64,000 nucleotides of DNA from Candidatus Burkholderia humilis (GCA_001184405.1 LFMX01000001.1:124001-188000), one strand, 5' to 3'; shown: positions 38,832-47,912, numbered from the stretch's first letter. Program-made: numbers and translations. The notes: generated by a model from the sequence alone, not told the origin.

Positions 38832-39683
38832 ATGAAGCTGCTTCGTTACGGCCCCAAGGGTCAGGAAAAGCCGGGTTTGCTCGACGCCGAAGGCAAGATT
38901 CGCGATCTGTCGAAGGTCGTCGATGACATCGCCGGCGACACGCTGACCGAAGCGGGCCTGGCCAAACTGCGCGCAGTCGATGCCGCCACGCTGCCGGTCG
39001 TCGACGGCAATCCGCGTATCGGGCCGTGCGTGGGGCGCATCGGCAAGATGGTGTGCATCGGGCTGAACTACGCGGATCACGCGGCGGAATCGAATCTGCC
39101 GGTGCCGACCGAGCCAGTCATCTTCAACAAGTGGACGAGCGCGATCTGCGGTCCGAACGACGATGTCGAAATCCCACGCAACTCGGTCAAGACGGACTGG
39201 GAAGTGGAACTGGGCGTGGTCATCGGCAAGGAAGCGAAGTATGTCGATGAAGCGAACGCGCTCGATTACGTCGCCGGCTATTGCGTGATCAACGACGTGT
39301 CCGAGCGCGAGTGGCAGCTCGAGCACGGCACGCAGTAGGACAAGGGCAAGGGCTTCGACACGTTCGGCCCGATCGGTCCGTATGTCGTGACGAAGGACGA
39401 AGTCGCGGATCCGCAAAAGCTCGATCTGTGGCTCGAAGTCGACGGCAAGCGCTATCAGAACGGCAACACGAAGACGATGGTGTTCACGGTCGCGCAACTG
39501 GTCGCGTATCTGTCGAAGGTGATGATGAGCCTGCAACCGGGCGATGTGATCTCCACCGGCACGCCGCCGGGCGTTGGCATGGGCGTGAAGCCGACCGCGG
39601 TGTATCTGAAGGCCGGTCAGACGATGAAGCTCGGCATTCAGGGTCTGGGCGAGCAAACACAGAAGACTGTCGCCGCGAAGTAA
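38832..39683 (+). pseudogene. FAH-family 2,4-diketo-3-deoxy-L-fuconate hydrolase-like, nonsense mutation
   Basis: The frame (MKLLRYGPKGQEKPGLLDAE) carries the fumarylacetoacetate hydrolase fold: KMVCIGLNYADHAAES, EPVIFNKWTSAICGPNDDVE, KTDWEVELGVVIGKE and DVSEREWQLEHGTQ, followed by TAG at 39336-39338 where relatives have Trp (GTQ-W-DKGKGFDTFGP). The same frame continues intact to 39683, including GDVISTGTPPGVGMG. A single G-to-A change therefore truncates it at residue 168. It should cleave a diketo acid to pyruvate and lactate-type products. A terminator follows. Confidence 0.9.
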
Positions 39684-39686
39684 AAG

Positions 39687-39715
39687 AAAAAACCTCGCTG
39701 AAAAGCGAGGTTTTT
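39687..39715. terminator. Bidirectional terminator between FAH and thioesterase genes
   Basis: AAAACCTCGCT, loop GAAA, AGCGAGG followed by TTTTT; A-tract on the left and T-tract on the right allow termination both ways between convergent genes. Confidence 0.9.
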
Positions 39716-39736
39716 CAAAGGACGGTGGAAAAAGAT

Positions 39737-40177
39737 TTATGCGTTGAAAACCGGCTCGGCGCTCACGCCTTCGCTGATGCGCGTGATCGTGCCCTGCGCG
39801 ACCGCGACGAGCCGTTCCGCGCCGCCATCGGTGACGAAGACGTCGCACTGGCAGGTCGCCTGCGTCATGCCTGCGTGCACGACGCGCGCGCGGGCCATCA
39901 AGGTGCCGGACACGGCCGGCCGCAGATAGTTGATCTTGTATTCGCCCGTCACGACCTTCGGCCCGAGCCGCAGCGCGCCCGCGAAGGTCAGCGCGTTGTC
40001 CACGAGATAACTCACCACCCCGCCGTGTACGAAGCCGTGTTGTTGCCTCAGCTCGTCCCTGATCGGCAGACACAGCGTGAGACTCGCTGAATCGACCTGC
40101 ATCAGTTTGGTTCCGAGCAAGGCGCTGAACGGTTGCGCATTTAGCGCACCGCGCGCGATATCGACGATTTCGGCCAT
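39737..40177 (-). CDS. PaaI-type hotdog thioesterase
   Basis: Intact 146 residues starting at 40177 (MAEIVDIARGALNAQPFSAL). The hotdog signature HGGVVSYLVDNALTFAGAL includes the conserved HGG and the Asp of the active site; EYKINYLRPAVSGTLMARAR follows. Such enzymes hydrolyse aryl- or short acyl-CoA esters in phenylacetate-like pathways. A longer in-frame extension upstream has no support. Convergent with the FAH gene. Confidence 0.85.
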   Translation of the reverse strand: MAEIVDIARGALNAQPFSALLGTKLMQVDSASLTLCLPIRDELRQQHGFVHGGVVSYLVDNALTFAGALRLGPKVVTGEYKINYLRPAVSGTLMARARVVHAGMTQATCQCDVFVTDGGAERLVAVAQGTITRISEGVSAEPVFNA

Positions 40178-40424
40178 TCGGACACTCCTTGGGTGGGTTC
40201 GGTGCCGTCCTGAAAGGACAATAGGAAGCGTTCGCGCCCACTGCAAGGAAACGCTGCAAAAATTGTGCAATGGTGCGTTTCGAGCGTTTGCGGCGCTGTT
40301 TTGCGTCATCCTTTGGCGTAGACAGACGCACCATGCAAACGATTCAAGCTTTCCGCGTACCTTGCCGTAAACCCGCACTATCGCCGCCAACGCGGCTTCT
40401 CCACGGAAAGTGCAGGGTTCAGTG

Positions 40425-41966
40425 ATGTTCGGAAAAATCAAGGTTTCAACCGGTTTGCTCGCAGTACTGGCGGTCTTCTGTATCTTTCAACTCGTGACCG
40501 GCGGCCTGGGTTTCTGGTCGCTTTCGCGTACACACGACGATGTCGGCAGTCTTTCCGACATCGCGCTCAAGCAAGTCAATGCGGTCAACAAGACCACGCA
40601 GTATCTGATGGATGCGCGCATCAACCTTTCGCGCGCCGGCACGCGCATGGTGCGCGGCGGCACGGAGCCGACGGAAATCGTCCAGCATGCGCGCGAGGAA
40701 ATCGCGGCGGCGGAGAAGACGTTCGCCGCGTTCATCGCCGCGCCGAAGGACGGCGAGGAAAACATCGCGCGCACGAACGTCTTGCAGGCCAAGTACGCCG
40801 AATATGCGAAGGCGCTGTCCGAACTCGTCCAGTATCTCGATGCCGGCAATATCCAGGCTTTTCTCGATCAGCCGACGCAGGGCTTTCAGGGCCGCTATCT
40901 GGCGGAACAGCAGAATTTCGTCGCTTTCGGCGATGAAGCCGGCCGCAACTACCTCGCCTCCATCGATACGCGCTACACGTGGTTCCGCGCGGTCGGCCTC
41001 ACCGTGCTCGCGGCGATGCTGGTCGGCATTGCGCTCGTGCATGGCGCGCTGCGCCGTGGCGTGATCGCGCCGCTGGAGGAAACGGGCCGCCACTTCGAGC
41101 GAATTGCGCAGGGGCGGCTGGACGAACGCATCGCGGATCGCGGCAGCAACGAAATCGGCCGATTGTTCGCGGGACTCGCCGCGATGCAGAAGAGCGTCGC
41201 GAGCACGGTGAAAACGGTGCGCGAGACATCGGATTCCATCAACTACGGCGCCGATGAAATCGCCTCCGGCAACGCGGATTTGTCCGCGCGCACGGAAAAT
41301 CAGGCGGCGTCGCTGGAAGAAACGACATCGAGCATGGAAGAGCTGACCGCGACCGTGCGCGCCAACGCCGAGCGCGCGCGCGAAGCCAACGCGCTCGCGG
41401 GCGTGGCGCTGGAAACGACCTCGCGCGCCGCGGGCGTTGTCGATAACGTCGTCGAGAAGATGCGCGGCATTGCGCAGAGTTCGGACAAGATCGCAGAAAT
41501 TATTTCGGTGATCGACGGCATCGCGTTCCAGACCAATATTCTTGCGCTGAACGCGGCCGTGGAAGCGGCGCGCACGGGCGAGCAAGGGCGCGGTTTCGGG
41601 GTGGTCGCGGGCGAAGTGCGTGGTCTCGCGCAACGCTCGGCGCAATCGGCGAAGGAAATCAAGGAACTGATCGGCGAATCGGTCGCGCAGGTGAGCGACG
41701 GTTCGCAGCTCGTCGAACGCGTGGGCGAAGCGATGCGCGAAGTATCGGCGTCGATTTCACGCGTCACGCAGATGATGGCGGAAATCAGCGCATCGTCGCT
41801 GGAGCAGAGCGTGGGCATCGAGCAGGTGAATCAGGCCGTCACGCAAATGGATGAAATGACACAGCAGAATGCGGCGCTCGTCGAGCAGGCCACGGCCACC
41901 GCGACATCGTTGCATGAGCAGACGCGGCAGCTCAAGGCGGCGGTTTCGGTGTTTCAGATCGCTTAA
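40425..41966 (+). CDS. Methyl-accepting chemotaxis protein (Tar/Tsr type)
   Basis: Intact 513 residues. First span at about 10-32 ([20 protein letters not shown]), periplasmic four-helix ligand domain, second span at about 188-208 ([20 protein letters not shown]), HAMP domain, and a cytoplasmic signalling hairpin with [20 protein letters not shown] and [20 protein letters not shown], the near-invariant tip. Glu/Gln methylation-type sites lie in [20 protein letters not shown]. No C-terminal CheR-binding pentapeptide. I chose 40425 over 40410 for the basic FGKIK start. Its survival suggests that chemotaxis or signalling persists. Confidence 0.93.
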   Translation: MFGKIKVSTGLLAVLAVFCIFQLVTGGLGFWSLSRTHDDVGSLSDIALKQVNAVNKTTQYLMDARINLSRAGTRMVRGGTEPTEIVQHAREEIAAAEKTFAAFIAAPKDGEENIARTNVLQAKYAEYAKALSELVQYLDAGNIQAFLDQPTQGFQGRYLAEQQNFVAFGDEAGRNYLASIDTRYTWFRAVGLTVLAAMLVGIALVHGALRRGVIAPLEETGRHFERIAQGRLDERIADRGSNEIGRLFAGLAAMQKSVASTVKTVRETSDSINYGADEIASGNADLSARTENQAASLEETTSSMEELTATVRANAERAREANALAGVALETTSRAAGVVDNVVEKMRGIAQSSDKIAEIISVIDGIAFQTNILALNAAVEAARTGEQGRGFGVVAGEVRGLAQRSAQSAKEIKELIGESVAQVSDGSQLVERVGEAMREVSASISRVTQMMAEISASSLEQSVGIEQVNQAVTQMDEMTQQNAALVEQATATATSLHEQTRQLKAAVSVFQIA

Positions 41967-41994
41967 GCGCTCGAAGCGCGCTGTCATCGCTAAG

Positions 41995-42025
41995 AAAAAA
42001 GCGGCGAATCGATCGCCGCTTTTTT
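41995..42025. terminator. Bidirectional terminator after the MCP gene
   Basis: AAAAAAGCGGCGA, loop ATCG, then TCGCCGCTTTTTT, between the convergent MCP and AGE-family genes; it abuts the latter's stop codon. Confidence 0.9.
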
Positions 42026-43125
42026 CATTCCGGCAACGCCGCGTAAGCCGTCGCCAGGTGATACGGCGTCGTCGACGGCATTTCGGCCCGCGCGATTCCG
42101 CCATCGCCCGACAGCGCTTCGATCCACCCGCGCGCGTGCAAAAAGCGCTCGCCGAAGCGTTCGATCTGCGTCGACAGCGCGTCGCCCGTCACGCCGTGCG
42201 TGGCCAGCGCGCGCAGATATTCGGTCTGCGCCCAGATGCGCTGCGTGGCATCGATCACGCGGCCGTTTTCATCGATGGCAGTCCACACGCCACCTGTCTT
42301 TTCCTCCACGCCGTGCTTCACCGCGAAGTCGAACGCGCGCTCGAGCCGCGCGTTCAGCCCCGCCGCTTCGAACGCCGCGTGGCCGCTGCCGATTGCGAAG
42401 AAATACCACTCGAACTGATGCCCCGGCTCTAGCCGGTTGCCGGGCGTTCCCATCGGCAATTCGGCGATGGAACCCGTCGGCTCGTGTACGAACGTCTCCG
42501 CCATGATCTGCGCGAGCGCATTCAGACGCGCGTCGTAGGCGCGATCACCGGTGGCCTCACGCGCGGCGAGCCAGGCTTCGGCGAGATGCATCAGCGGATT
42601 TTGCAGTGGCCCTTCCAAGGTCGCGCCGAAATCCTCCGCGAGCACGGCATTCAGCAGCGCCGATCCGTTCGAAAAACGCGTTTCGATCAGCTTCGCGGTC
42701 TCATCAAGCACGGCGAAGGCGTCTTTCGAACCACTCCGTGCGACGTAATGCGCGCACGCGAACACGACGAACACATGCGTATATAAATCCTTCTGGCACT
42801 CGAGCGGCCCGCCATTTGCGTCCACGCTGTAGAACCAACCGCCGTTTTCCGTGTCCTGAAAATAGTGCCGTAACGATGCAAACAGCGTTGCGGCATGCGT
42901 GAGATCGCCGGCATCGGAGAAAACGAAAAGCTGGCGGGCGCACGCCATCGCGCGATAGCGCTTGGGCGGCAGCGGCGCGTGATCGTGCGGCGCGAGGGCT
43001 TCGTAGGGCAGACCGAGTGCCGCGTTGAAGCCCGGCCCGCGCCACGCAAGCAACACGATTTTCGCAAAATGCGCGCGCAACGCGGCGCCGGAGCGGGGTT
43101 TCAACGGATGCGGCATGTGAGTCAT
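42025..43125 (-). CDS. AGE-family sugar epimerase/isomerase (N-acylglucosamine 2-epimerase-like)
   Basis: Intact 366 residues from the ATG at 43125 (MTHMPHPLKPRSGAALRAHF). The (alpha/alpha)6-barrel motifs include RYRAMACARQLFVFSDAGDL, GGWFYSVDANGGPLECQKDL, YTHVFVVFACAHYV, NPLMHLAEAWLAA, EPGHQFEWYFFAIGS and KTGGVWTAIDENGRVIDATQ, with the catalytic His residues of the family (in NPLMHLAEA and EPGHQFEW). This matches mannose/aldose-ketose isomerases (YihS-like) and GlcNAc 2-epimerases. Longer in-frame readings upstream overlap mgtC and are unsupported. Confidence 0.88.
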   Translation of the reverse strand: MTHMPHPLKPRSGAALRAHFAKIVLLAWRGPGFNAALGLPYEALAPHDHAPLPPKRYRAMACARQLFVFSDAGDLTHAATLFASLRHYFQDTENGGWFYSVDANGGPLECQKDLYTHVFVVFACAHYVARSGSKDAFAVLDETAKLIETRFSNGSALLNAVLAEDFGATLEGPLQNPLMHLAEAWLAAREATGDRAYDARLNALAQIMAETFVHEPTGSIAELPMGTPGNRLEPGHQFEWYFFAIGSGHAAFEAAGLNARLERAFDFAVKHGVEEKTGGVWTAIDENGRVIDATQRIWAQTEYLRALATHGVTGDALSTQIERFGERFLHARGWIEALSGDGGIARAEMPSTTPYHLATAYAALPE

Positions 43126-43258
43126 TGCGATGGAAGGTTGGAAGTGGTGCGGCCCGGAAAACGGCGCCGCATACCCCGGAAAGCATAGCAAACGCGGCCC
43201 CGTTTCCATCCCGAATTCCTGCAACACGCTAATCCGAAAGTCACAGGAGGTGAACAAC

Positions 43259-43731
43259 ATGCTGAGCAACTTCGATCTCATCTCGCGGCTGGTGATGGCC
43301 GCGGCGCAGGTCGTGTCGGGCATCGGCTTTCTCGGCGCGGTGTCGATTTTGCTGCGCGGCGAAATCGTGCGCGGTCTGACGACGGTCGCGAGCCTGTGGT
43401 CCGTCGCGGCGATCGCGGCGACGATAATCATCCTCATCATTCTGGCGGGCATCAAACCGCTCGAGCGGCGCTTCATCAGCGTGAAGCAGCGCCGTAACTG
43501 ACGATGCTTGTCGAGCGCGGCTCGCTCACGTTTCACGCGCTGCACGAGGCGCTCGGGCCCGGCAGTGTGCGCGTGAAACAGTTCGTCGTGCAGCAAAGCG
43601 ACGATTCGCCCGATCCCGATGAAGTGCAAGTCGTGCTGTCGCGGGCATCGGCGACGGAGTATCGGGCGATTTGCGAGCGCCTGCGCACGCTCGATGTCGT
43701 GCGCGAATTCCGCGAAGACGACGCGGCGTAA
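43259..43731 (+). pseudogene. mgtC: MgtC/SapB-family protein collapsed by internal deletions
   Basis: AGGAGGTG precedes the ATG at 43259. MLSNFDLISRLVMAA jumps directly to AQVVSGIGFLGA, skipping the spans and ERE region normally between them; a second gap lies between SLWSVAAI and AATIIILIILAGIKPLERR. Both junctions fall at short repeats (MAA; VAAI-type codons). A frameshift near 43500 then separates the C-terminal cytoplasmic domain (MLVERGSLTFHALHEALGPG; ASATEYRAICERLRTLDVVR). MgtC proteins are inner-membrane virulence and magnesium-stress factors of about 230 residues; this copy is inactive. Confidence 0.8.
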
Positions 43732-43777
43732 GCACAAACACACGGCGCCGGCGACACCGTGTGTTTGTGCTTACGCC
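43725..43777. repeat. Perfect 21-bp inverted repeat at the mgtC stop
   Basis: Left arm 43725-43745 starts GGCGTAAGCACAAACAC; the right arm 43757-43777 is its exact complement, separated by 11 bases. The left arm contains the mgtC stop codon. There is no T-tract, so it may act as an mRNA-stabilising or factor-dependent termination hairpin. Confidence 0.85.
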
Positions 43778-43852
43778 GCCTCTCGAAAATAATCGCCGGA
43801 CCGCACGGTGCGCAGCGCGCGCCCGCTGTCACGGTTGCCGTCTTTCGGACCT

Positions 43853-44612
43853 ATGTCAGATTCCGCAGTAAAAAGAGATGCCGCCGTTCTTACGAAGACC
43901 CGTCACCGTCGTGCTGAAAACGCGCCGACGGGCGATCGCATCGATACCGAAAAGAAGCTCGCCCGCGCGGCGCGTTCCACGCAGCGGCTGGCGCAGTTGA
44001 GCGAGGCGCAGCGCATCGGTGAAACGCTCGATCTGTTTGCCGAAGATGCTGAACGCGCGCAGCAGCAGACGATGAACACCGATATCCGTCAGCGCTTGCT
44101 CGAAGGCTTCGAGTTGCCGGACGTTTTTTTGCAGGCCGTGCAGGCGAGTAACGGCACGTCCGCGCCCGCGACGCCCAAGCGCGCTGCGCAAGCCGCTGCG
44201 CCGGAGCCGGTGCAGGCGTCGTTTACCCGACGTGCCGCCGAAGTGCGAAGACGTGCCGCCCGCGCCGGACGCCGTGACACCTTCCGCGTTCGCCACAACC
44301 TTGCTCGCGCACGATCACGGCATCGAGAGTCTGTCGCCGCGTCCGCGCGCCGATGCCGGGCCGGAGCTGGATCGCGCCCGCGTGCGCGCGTTTTCGGACA
44401 CGATCGACGCGCTGCATGCGGTTATCGTTGAACAGCGGGCGTCGACGGCCGCGCACACGCGCCGCATGAAAACGATGCTGACGGTCATCGTTTGCACGAT
44501 GCTTGTGACGGTCGTGACCGGCATCGCGCAGACGGCGCTGTTGATGCGCGTCCGCCATGACGCGCAATCGCAGCCGCTTACGCTTACGCCCTTCACGCTG
44601 GCCGATTCCTAA
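43853..44612 (+). pseudogene. Hypothetical protein with C-terminal membrane anchor, frameshifted
   Basis: The start at 43853 (MSDSAVKRDAAVLTKTRHRR) leads into a charged helical region (LAQLSEAQRIGETLDLFAED, QQQTMNTDIRQRLLEGFELP). Near 44228 the frame shifts; the other frame continues DVPPAPDAVTPSAF and LDRARVRAFSDTIDALHAVI, then one span (MLTVIVCTMLVTVVTGIAQT) and a stop at 44612. One indel explains the break. No family recognised; the layout is of a tail-anchored cytoplasmic protein. 44613-44889 shows no supportable gene. Confidence 0.55.
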
Positions 44613-44889
44613 GGCAATACGCGGCATTAGAACGCCACTGTCACATTCTTGCGACACTTGGTCACAGGTCGAGGTGTCGTGCCGTCGCTTGCGCATTTCT
44701 TTGTGGTCCGCCGCGCGGGCGTCTGTGTCCTGTCCCTGCTTTCATCGGACCAAAAATCGGTAAGATTGTAGAAAAACTACCTAAAATTTGGCTATGAAAT
44801 ATTGCATTGCGCGGGTAATGAGAATGGGGGGGGTTAACCCTATAATTACGGCCAAAGGAAAACCCTCAAACGATCAACCGGAGTCATTC

Positions 44890-45044
44890 ATGAGCTACCT
44901 TTTCGCCCTGCTGCAAAAATTTGCTTCGAAGTTCGAATCGCCCCGTATCTGCCGATGGACAGCGACTACTCGTATCAAGCACGTTTCAAGGAATCCGAGC
45001 GTCAACGCAAAGCGCGCGGCACCGCTTTCGGCTTCCGTCTGTAA
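44890..45044 (+). pseudogene. Small (about 50-codon) protein gene, frameshifted
   Basis: CCGGAG precedes an ATG opening MSYLFALLQKFASKFES; one base later a second frame continues APYLPMDSDYSYQARFKESE and RQRKARGTAFGFRL to TAA at 45042. The two halves look like one short cytoplasmic protein with a hydrophobic N-terminal helix. No family assigned. Confidence 0.4.
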
Positions 45045-45226
45045 TGCGCGGCTGACGGCGGCGCGGGAATCACAATTCGAGCAACACGCAACGGCCATCG
45101 TCGTACGACCCGCCCGCCAGCTTCATCGTTTCATGTAGTTTTTCTAGCATTTCAAGCGTCAGTGCCAGACGTTTCACCTCCCTGCCTTTTCTCGACATCG
45201 CGGTCATCACAGGAGCTTCACCGACC

Positions 45227-45851
45227 ATGTCCGACGCCGTTCATTTCCTACGATCCTGACCAAGGCCACGGCCTCAAGCACGACCCGTTCAAGGCGATCA
45301 TCGCGCCGCGCGTCATCGGCTGGATTTCTAGTCTCGATGCACAAGGCCGCGTCAACCTCGCGCCCTACAGCTTTTTCGGCGCATTTGCGTCGTCGTTTCC
45401 GTATGTGATCGGCTTTTCGAGCGAAGGCCGCAAGGACAGCATCGCCAATATCGAGGCGACCGGCGAATTCGTCTAGAATATGTCGACGCGCCCACTCGCC
45501 GAGCAGATGAACTGCACCTCCGCGCCCGTCGCCACGGACGTCGATGAATTCGAGCTCGCCGGTCTCACGAAAGCGCAGGGCCGCAATGTTGCCGAGCCGC
45601 ACGTGGCGGAATCGCCGGCGGCGCTCGAATGCAAGCTGTTGCAGGTCATCTGCCTGAACAACCTTGCCGGCGAGCCGATGAACAACTGGCTCGCGCTCGG
45701 GCAAGTCGTGGACGTCCATATCCGCAACGAATACTTGATAGACGACGGCCTGTTTGATACCGCCGCCGCGCGCCCGATCATGCGCGCGGGGTATCGCGCG
45801 GACTATGCGGAGATCGGCGAGATGTTCGAGATATTCCGTCCGAGCGCATGA
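45227..45851 (+). pseudogene. Flavin reductase-like (DIM6/NTAB) FMN-binding protein, frameshift and nonsense
   Basis: The ATG at 45227 has AGGAG upstream, but the frame shifts within ten codons before SYDPDQGHGLKHDPFKAIIA. The split-barrel FMN-binding core follows: APRVIGWISSLDAQGRVNLA, PYSFFGAFASSFPYVIGFSS, RKDSIANIEATGEFV. A TAG at 45474 takes the place of an aromatic residue, most simply Trp, before NMSTRPLAEQMN. The rest (ALECKLLQVICLNNLAGEPM; ALGQVVDVHIRNEYLIDDGL) runs in frame to the stop at 45851. Inactive. Confidence 0.85.
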
Positions 45852-46113
45852 AGCTGCTAAGTAGCAGGAATTGAGGCATCGGATAAACCCTAGAAAGCCG
45901 CAAATGCGCGCGTAACTTATCTTTGCGCGACATGCCGAAAAACCCAAATACTCGTTTTATGACCGCCCGCTGAGCCTTGTCGCACAAGGCGCTCAGGGAA
46001 AACCTGCGATGACACAGCGATCGCAGTGTCGTATTTCCACATATGTTTGTCGCAATTAGTTGGCTTGCCCGACTTTTTTTGTGCGCTGAGCATGCGCAAC
46101 AGCTTGGGGGGGG

Positions 46114-46322
46114 GTGCGAGTCCCCTGTCCAACCTGATGGTGGTGAAGGGCTAGTGAAACGCAAGGGCGTCGTCGCGAGGCGGGGTCTGAAGGAAGCGTT
46201 CCGTTCGCTGGGCCTGCCGTCGGTCGGTCCAGCGCCAATTAACTGATCCGAACCGCCGTGTACGGACCCGTACGCACGGTGGTGTGGGAGGGGCCGGGCC
46301 GCGAGGCCTGCCCCTATCCCGA
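46114..46322 (+). mobile_element. Group II intron remnant lacking its ORF
   Basis: The 5' end GTGCGAG fits the group II consensus GUGYG, followed by domain-I-like sequence (TGTCCAACCTGATGGTGG). The 3' part reads CCGAACCGCCGTGTACGG, tetraloop-type turn, CGTACGCACGGTGG, which folds as a domain V hairpin, then a GC-rich stem with a bulged A and terminal AT like domain VI. The middle, including domains II-IV and the reverse transcriptase gene, is deleted, leaving about 209 of the usual 1.9 kb or so. The bases at 45852-46113 look like another decayed element that I cannot name. Confidence 0.7.
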
Positions 46323-46683
46323 TTTTTGCATTTCGTCGCGGAGTTTTTGCGCGGCGGCCTTGTAGTCGTAGGTCGGATAGAACTCGGTGCGATAGCCGCC
46401 CCAGGCGGTGCTTTCGATCGCGCGGTTCACTTCGCGGAGTTTGTCGGCGGGGACTTTTAGCGTCACTACTTGGCCGATGCCCATCATCACGTACCACGAG
46501 ACGACCTCGACGCCTGGTGGCGGAAATTGCTTGAAGTAGCCTTGCTCTTTGAGTTGCTGGTTGATCTGCGGGAGTGTTTTCGATTCGTCGTGTTTTAGGA
46601 AGATGGTTAGGAGGAAGGTGCCGTCTGGTTGTGCTTGCGCTTACGGCTAGTACGGTTGCCTTGATCAGAGCTCGGATCCGCAT
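46314..46683 (-). pseudogene. Small exported conserved hypothetical protein, frameshifted
   Basis: The start at 46683 gives a signal-like MRIRALIKATVLAVSA; a shift near 46635 is needed to reach the mature sequence QPDGTFLLTIFLKHDESKTL, PQINQQLKEQGYFKQFPPPG, VEVVSWYVMMGIGQVVTLKV and STAWGGYRTEFYPTYDYKAA. The stop lies inside the intron's 3' end, so the intron sits immediately downstream of, and slightly into, this gene. Ferredoxin-like alpha/beta pattern, probably periplasmic; function unknown. Confidence 0.6.
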
Positions 46684-46710
46684 TTTTGATGCTCCTTTGG
46701 GATTTCTTGC

Positions 46711-46790
46711 TTTTTGTTCAGTAGCCGCCTTCCCGGCGGGGGATTACTTTCTTTGCTGCTGCAAAGAAAGTAATCAAAGAAAGCAGCTTT
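46711..46790. repeat. Intergenic hairpin repeat block
   Basis: Contains CAGTAGCCGCC (shared with the larger hairpin at 46905) and the inverted pair TTACTTTCTTTGCTGCTG / CAGCAAAGAAAGTAA-like sequence around 46743-46777. This looks like a REP/BIME-type intergenic repeat. No gene is supportable in 46684-46945. Confidence 0.55.
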
Positions 46791-46904
46791 TCAACGTTAG
46801 CACTTGATGCCGGTCCTCTGCCTTGGCTTCTCAAGCTGCGCTTGGGCTTAGGGGTTTTCCTCTTCTTCTTTTTCTTCGTCGTGCAAAGCGCTTCTGGTTT
46901 TTGC

Positions 46905-46961
46905 GCTTTTTACTCAGTAGCCGCCTCCCCCTGCCGGGGAGGCGGCTACTGAGTAAAAAGC
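46905..46961. repeat. Perfect 26-bp inverted repeat (REP-like hairpin) overlapping the DUF72 stop codon
   Basis: Left arm 46905-46930 begins GCTTTTTACTCAGTAGCC; right arm 46936-46961 is its exact complement; the loop is CTGCC. The T-tract and stem could terminate transcription from either side. The right arm supplies the DUF72 stop codon. Confidence 0.9.
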
Positions 46962-47755
46962 CAAGAAAGCAGCAAAAGAACTTTATGGTGCACCCGCAAC
47001 CGCTCAAGCAGATGAAGCGCATTAGGCTGCGCATGCCCCTCCGCGGTGTTATCAAAGATGCACCAGACTTCAGCAGTCTTCTTAGCCCGACCATGCAAAA
47101 TCCGAGCAACATCATCAAGATAGGTGTAGTTGTAAGAAGACTTATAAAGCTCGGGCGACCCATGCAGCCGCACATAAACGAGCGAAGTATCCGCCCGATG
47201 CCTGATCTCGCACTCATCCGGAATGGGATCGGCATCGACATTAGCGATGTGATGCGCCTTGAGCAACGCCGCCGCGTGCGTCGTAAACCATGACGGATGC
47301 CGCGCCTCGCAAGCCACAGGCAAGGCCGTCCGCTCCTGCAGCGCGACAAAAAAAGCCTCGACCACATCGTGATCGAAAGGCAGACTCGGCGGCAGTTGCA
47401 CGAGCCAGCAGCCCAACTTATCCCCGAGCTGCCCGGCAGCATGCAGGAACTCATCAATGAGCGACTCGGGAGAAACCAGCCGCGCATCATGCGTAATCGA
47501 CTTCGGCAGCTTCACCGAAAAGCGAAACGAATCCGGCACGCTCTCCGCCCAATGCGCATAAGTCTGCTCGCGATGCGGCTTGTAAAAGCTCGAGTTGATC
47601 TCGACGCACGTGAGCACGTGCGAATACCGCTTGAGATGCGTGCCTTCGCCCGGAAAATTCGACGAAACAGCGCTCGACAATCCCCAGCCCGCGCAGCCGA
47701 TGCGGATTGCGCCTTGCGGGCCGGGCTTGTGCAAATGGGGCAGTCGATACGGCAT
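46946..47755 (-). CDS. DUF72 family protein
   Basis: 269 residues from the ATG at 47755 (MPYRLPHLHKPGPQGAIRIG). Family motifs are IRIGCAGWGLSSAVSSNFPG, LTCVEINSSFYKPHREQTYA, FRFSVKLPKSITHDARLV, LGCWLVQLPPSLPFDHDVVE and VYVRLHGSPELYKSSYN, ending in VWCIFDNTAEGHAQPNALHL. The fold is a TIM barrel of unknown enzymatic role. The last residues (LLLLSWLFTQ) run into the hairpin repeat and look acquired, so the native C-terminus may have been replaced. Otherwise intact. Confidence 0.85.
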   Translation of the reverse strand: MPYRLPHLHKPGPQGAIRIGCAGWGLSSAVSSNFPGEGTHLKRYSHVLTCVEINSSFYKPHREQTYAHWAESVPDSFRFSVKLPKSITHDARLVSPESLIDEFLHAAGQLGDKLGCWLVQLPPSLPFDHDVVEAFFVALQERTALPVACEARHPSWFTTHAAALLKAHHIANVDADPIPDECEIRHRADTSLVYVRLHGSPELYKSSYNYTYLDDVARILHGRAKKTAEVWCIFDNTAEGHAQPNALHLLERLRVHHKVLLLLSWLFTQ

Positions 47756-47912
47756 TCGCTCGCAAAGCCTCCCTGATTGGGGTTTAGTGCCGCGCCTCTC
47801 CAGGCAAGTCGGTGGGTTCGTCCGGCACGGCGGGCGCATCGTCTTCGTCTTCGTCTTCGTCTTCGACATCGTTCGCGCGCGCCCAGAAAAAAACGGTCCG
47901 GCAAATACGCGC

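Noticed and set aside
45778..46683. 301-codon minus-strand open frame across the intron remnant
   Set aside because: Only its first 16 codons belong to a real gene; the rest is Arg/Pro-rich out-of-frame reading through the intron and flavin reductase remnants.
47551..47564. AATGCGCATAAGTC, resembling the parS core
   Set aside because: Only the ATGCGCAT core fits; the flanks differ and it lies in the DUF72 coding region.
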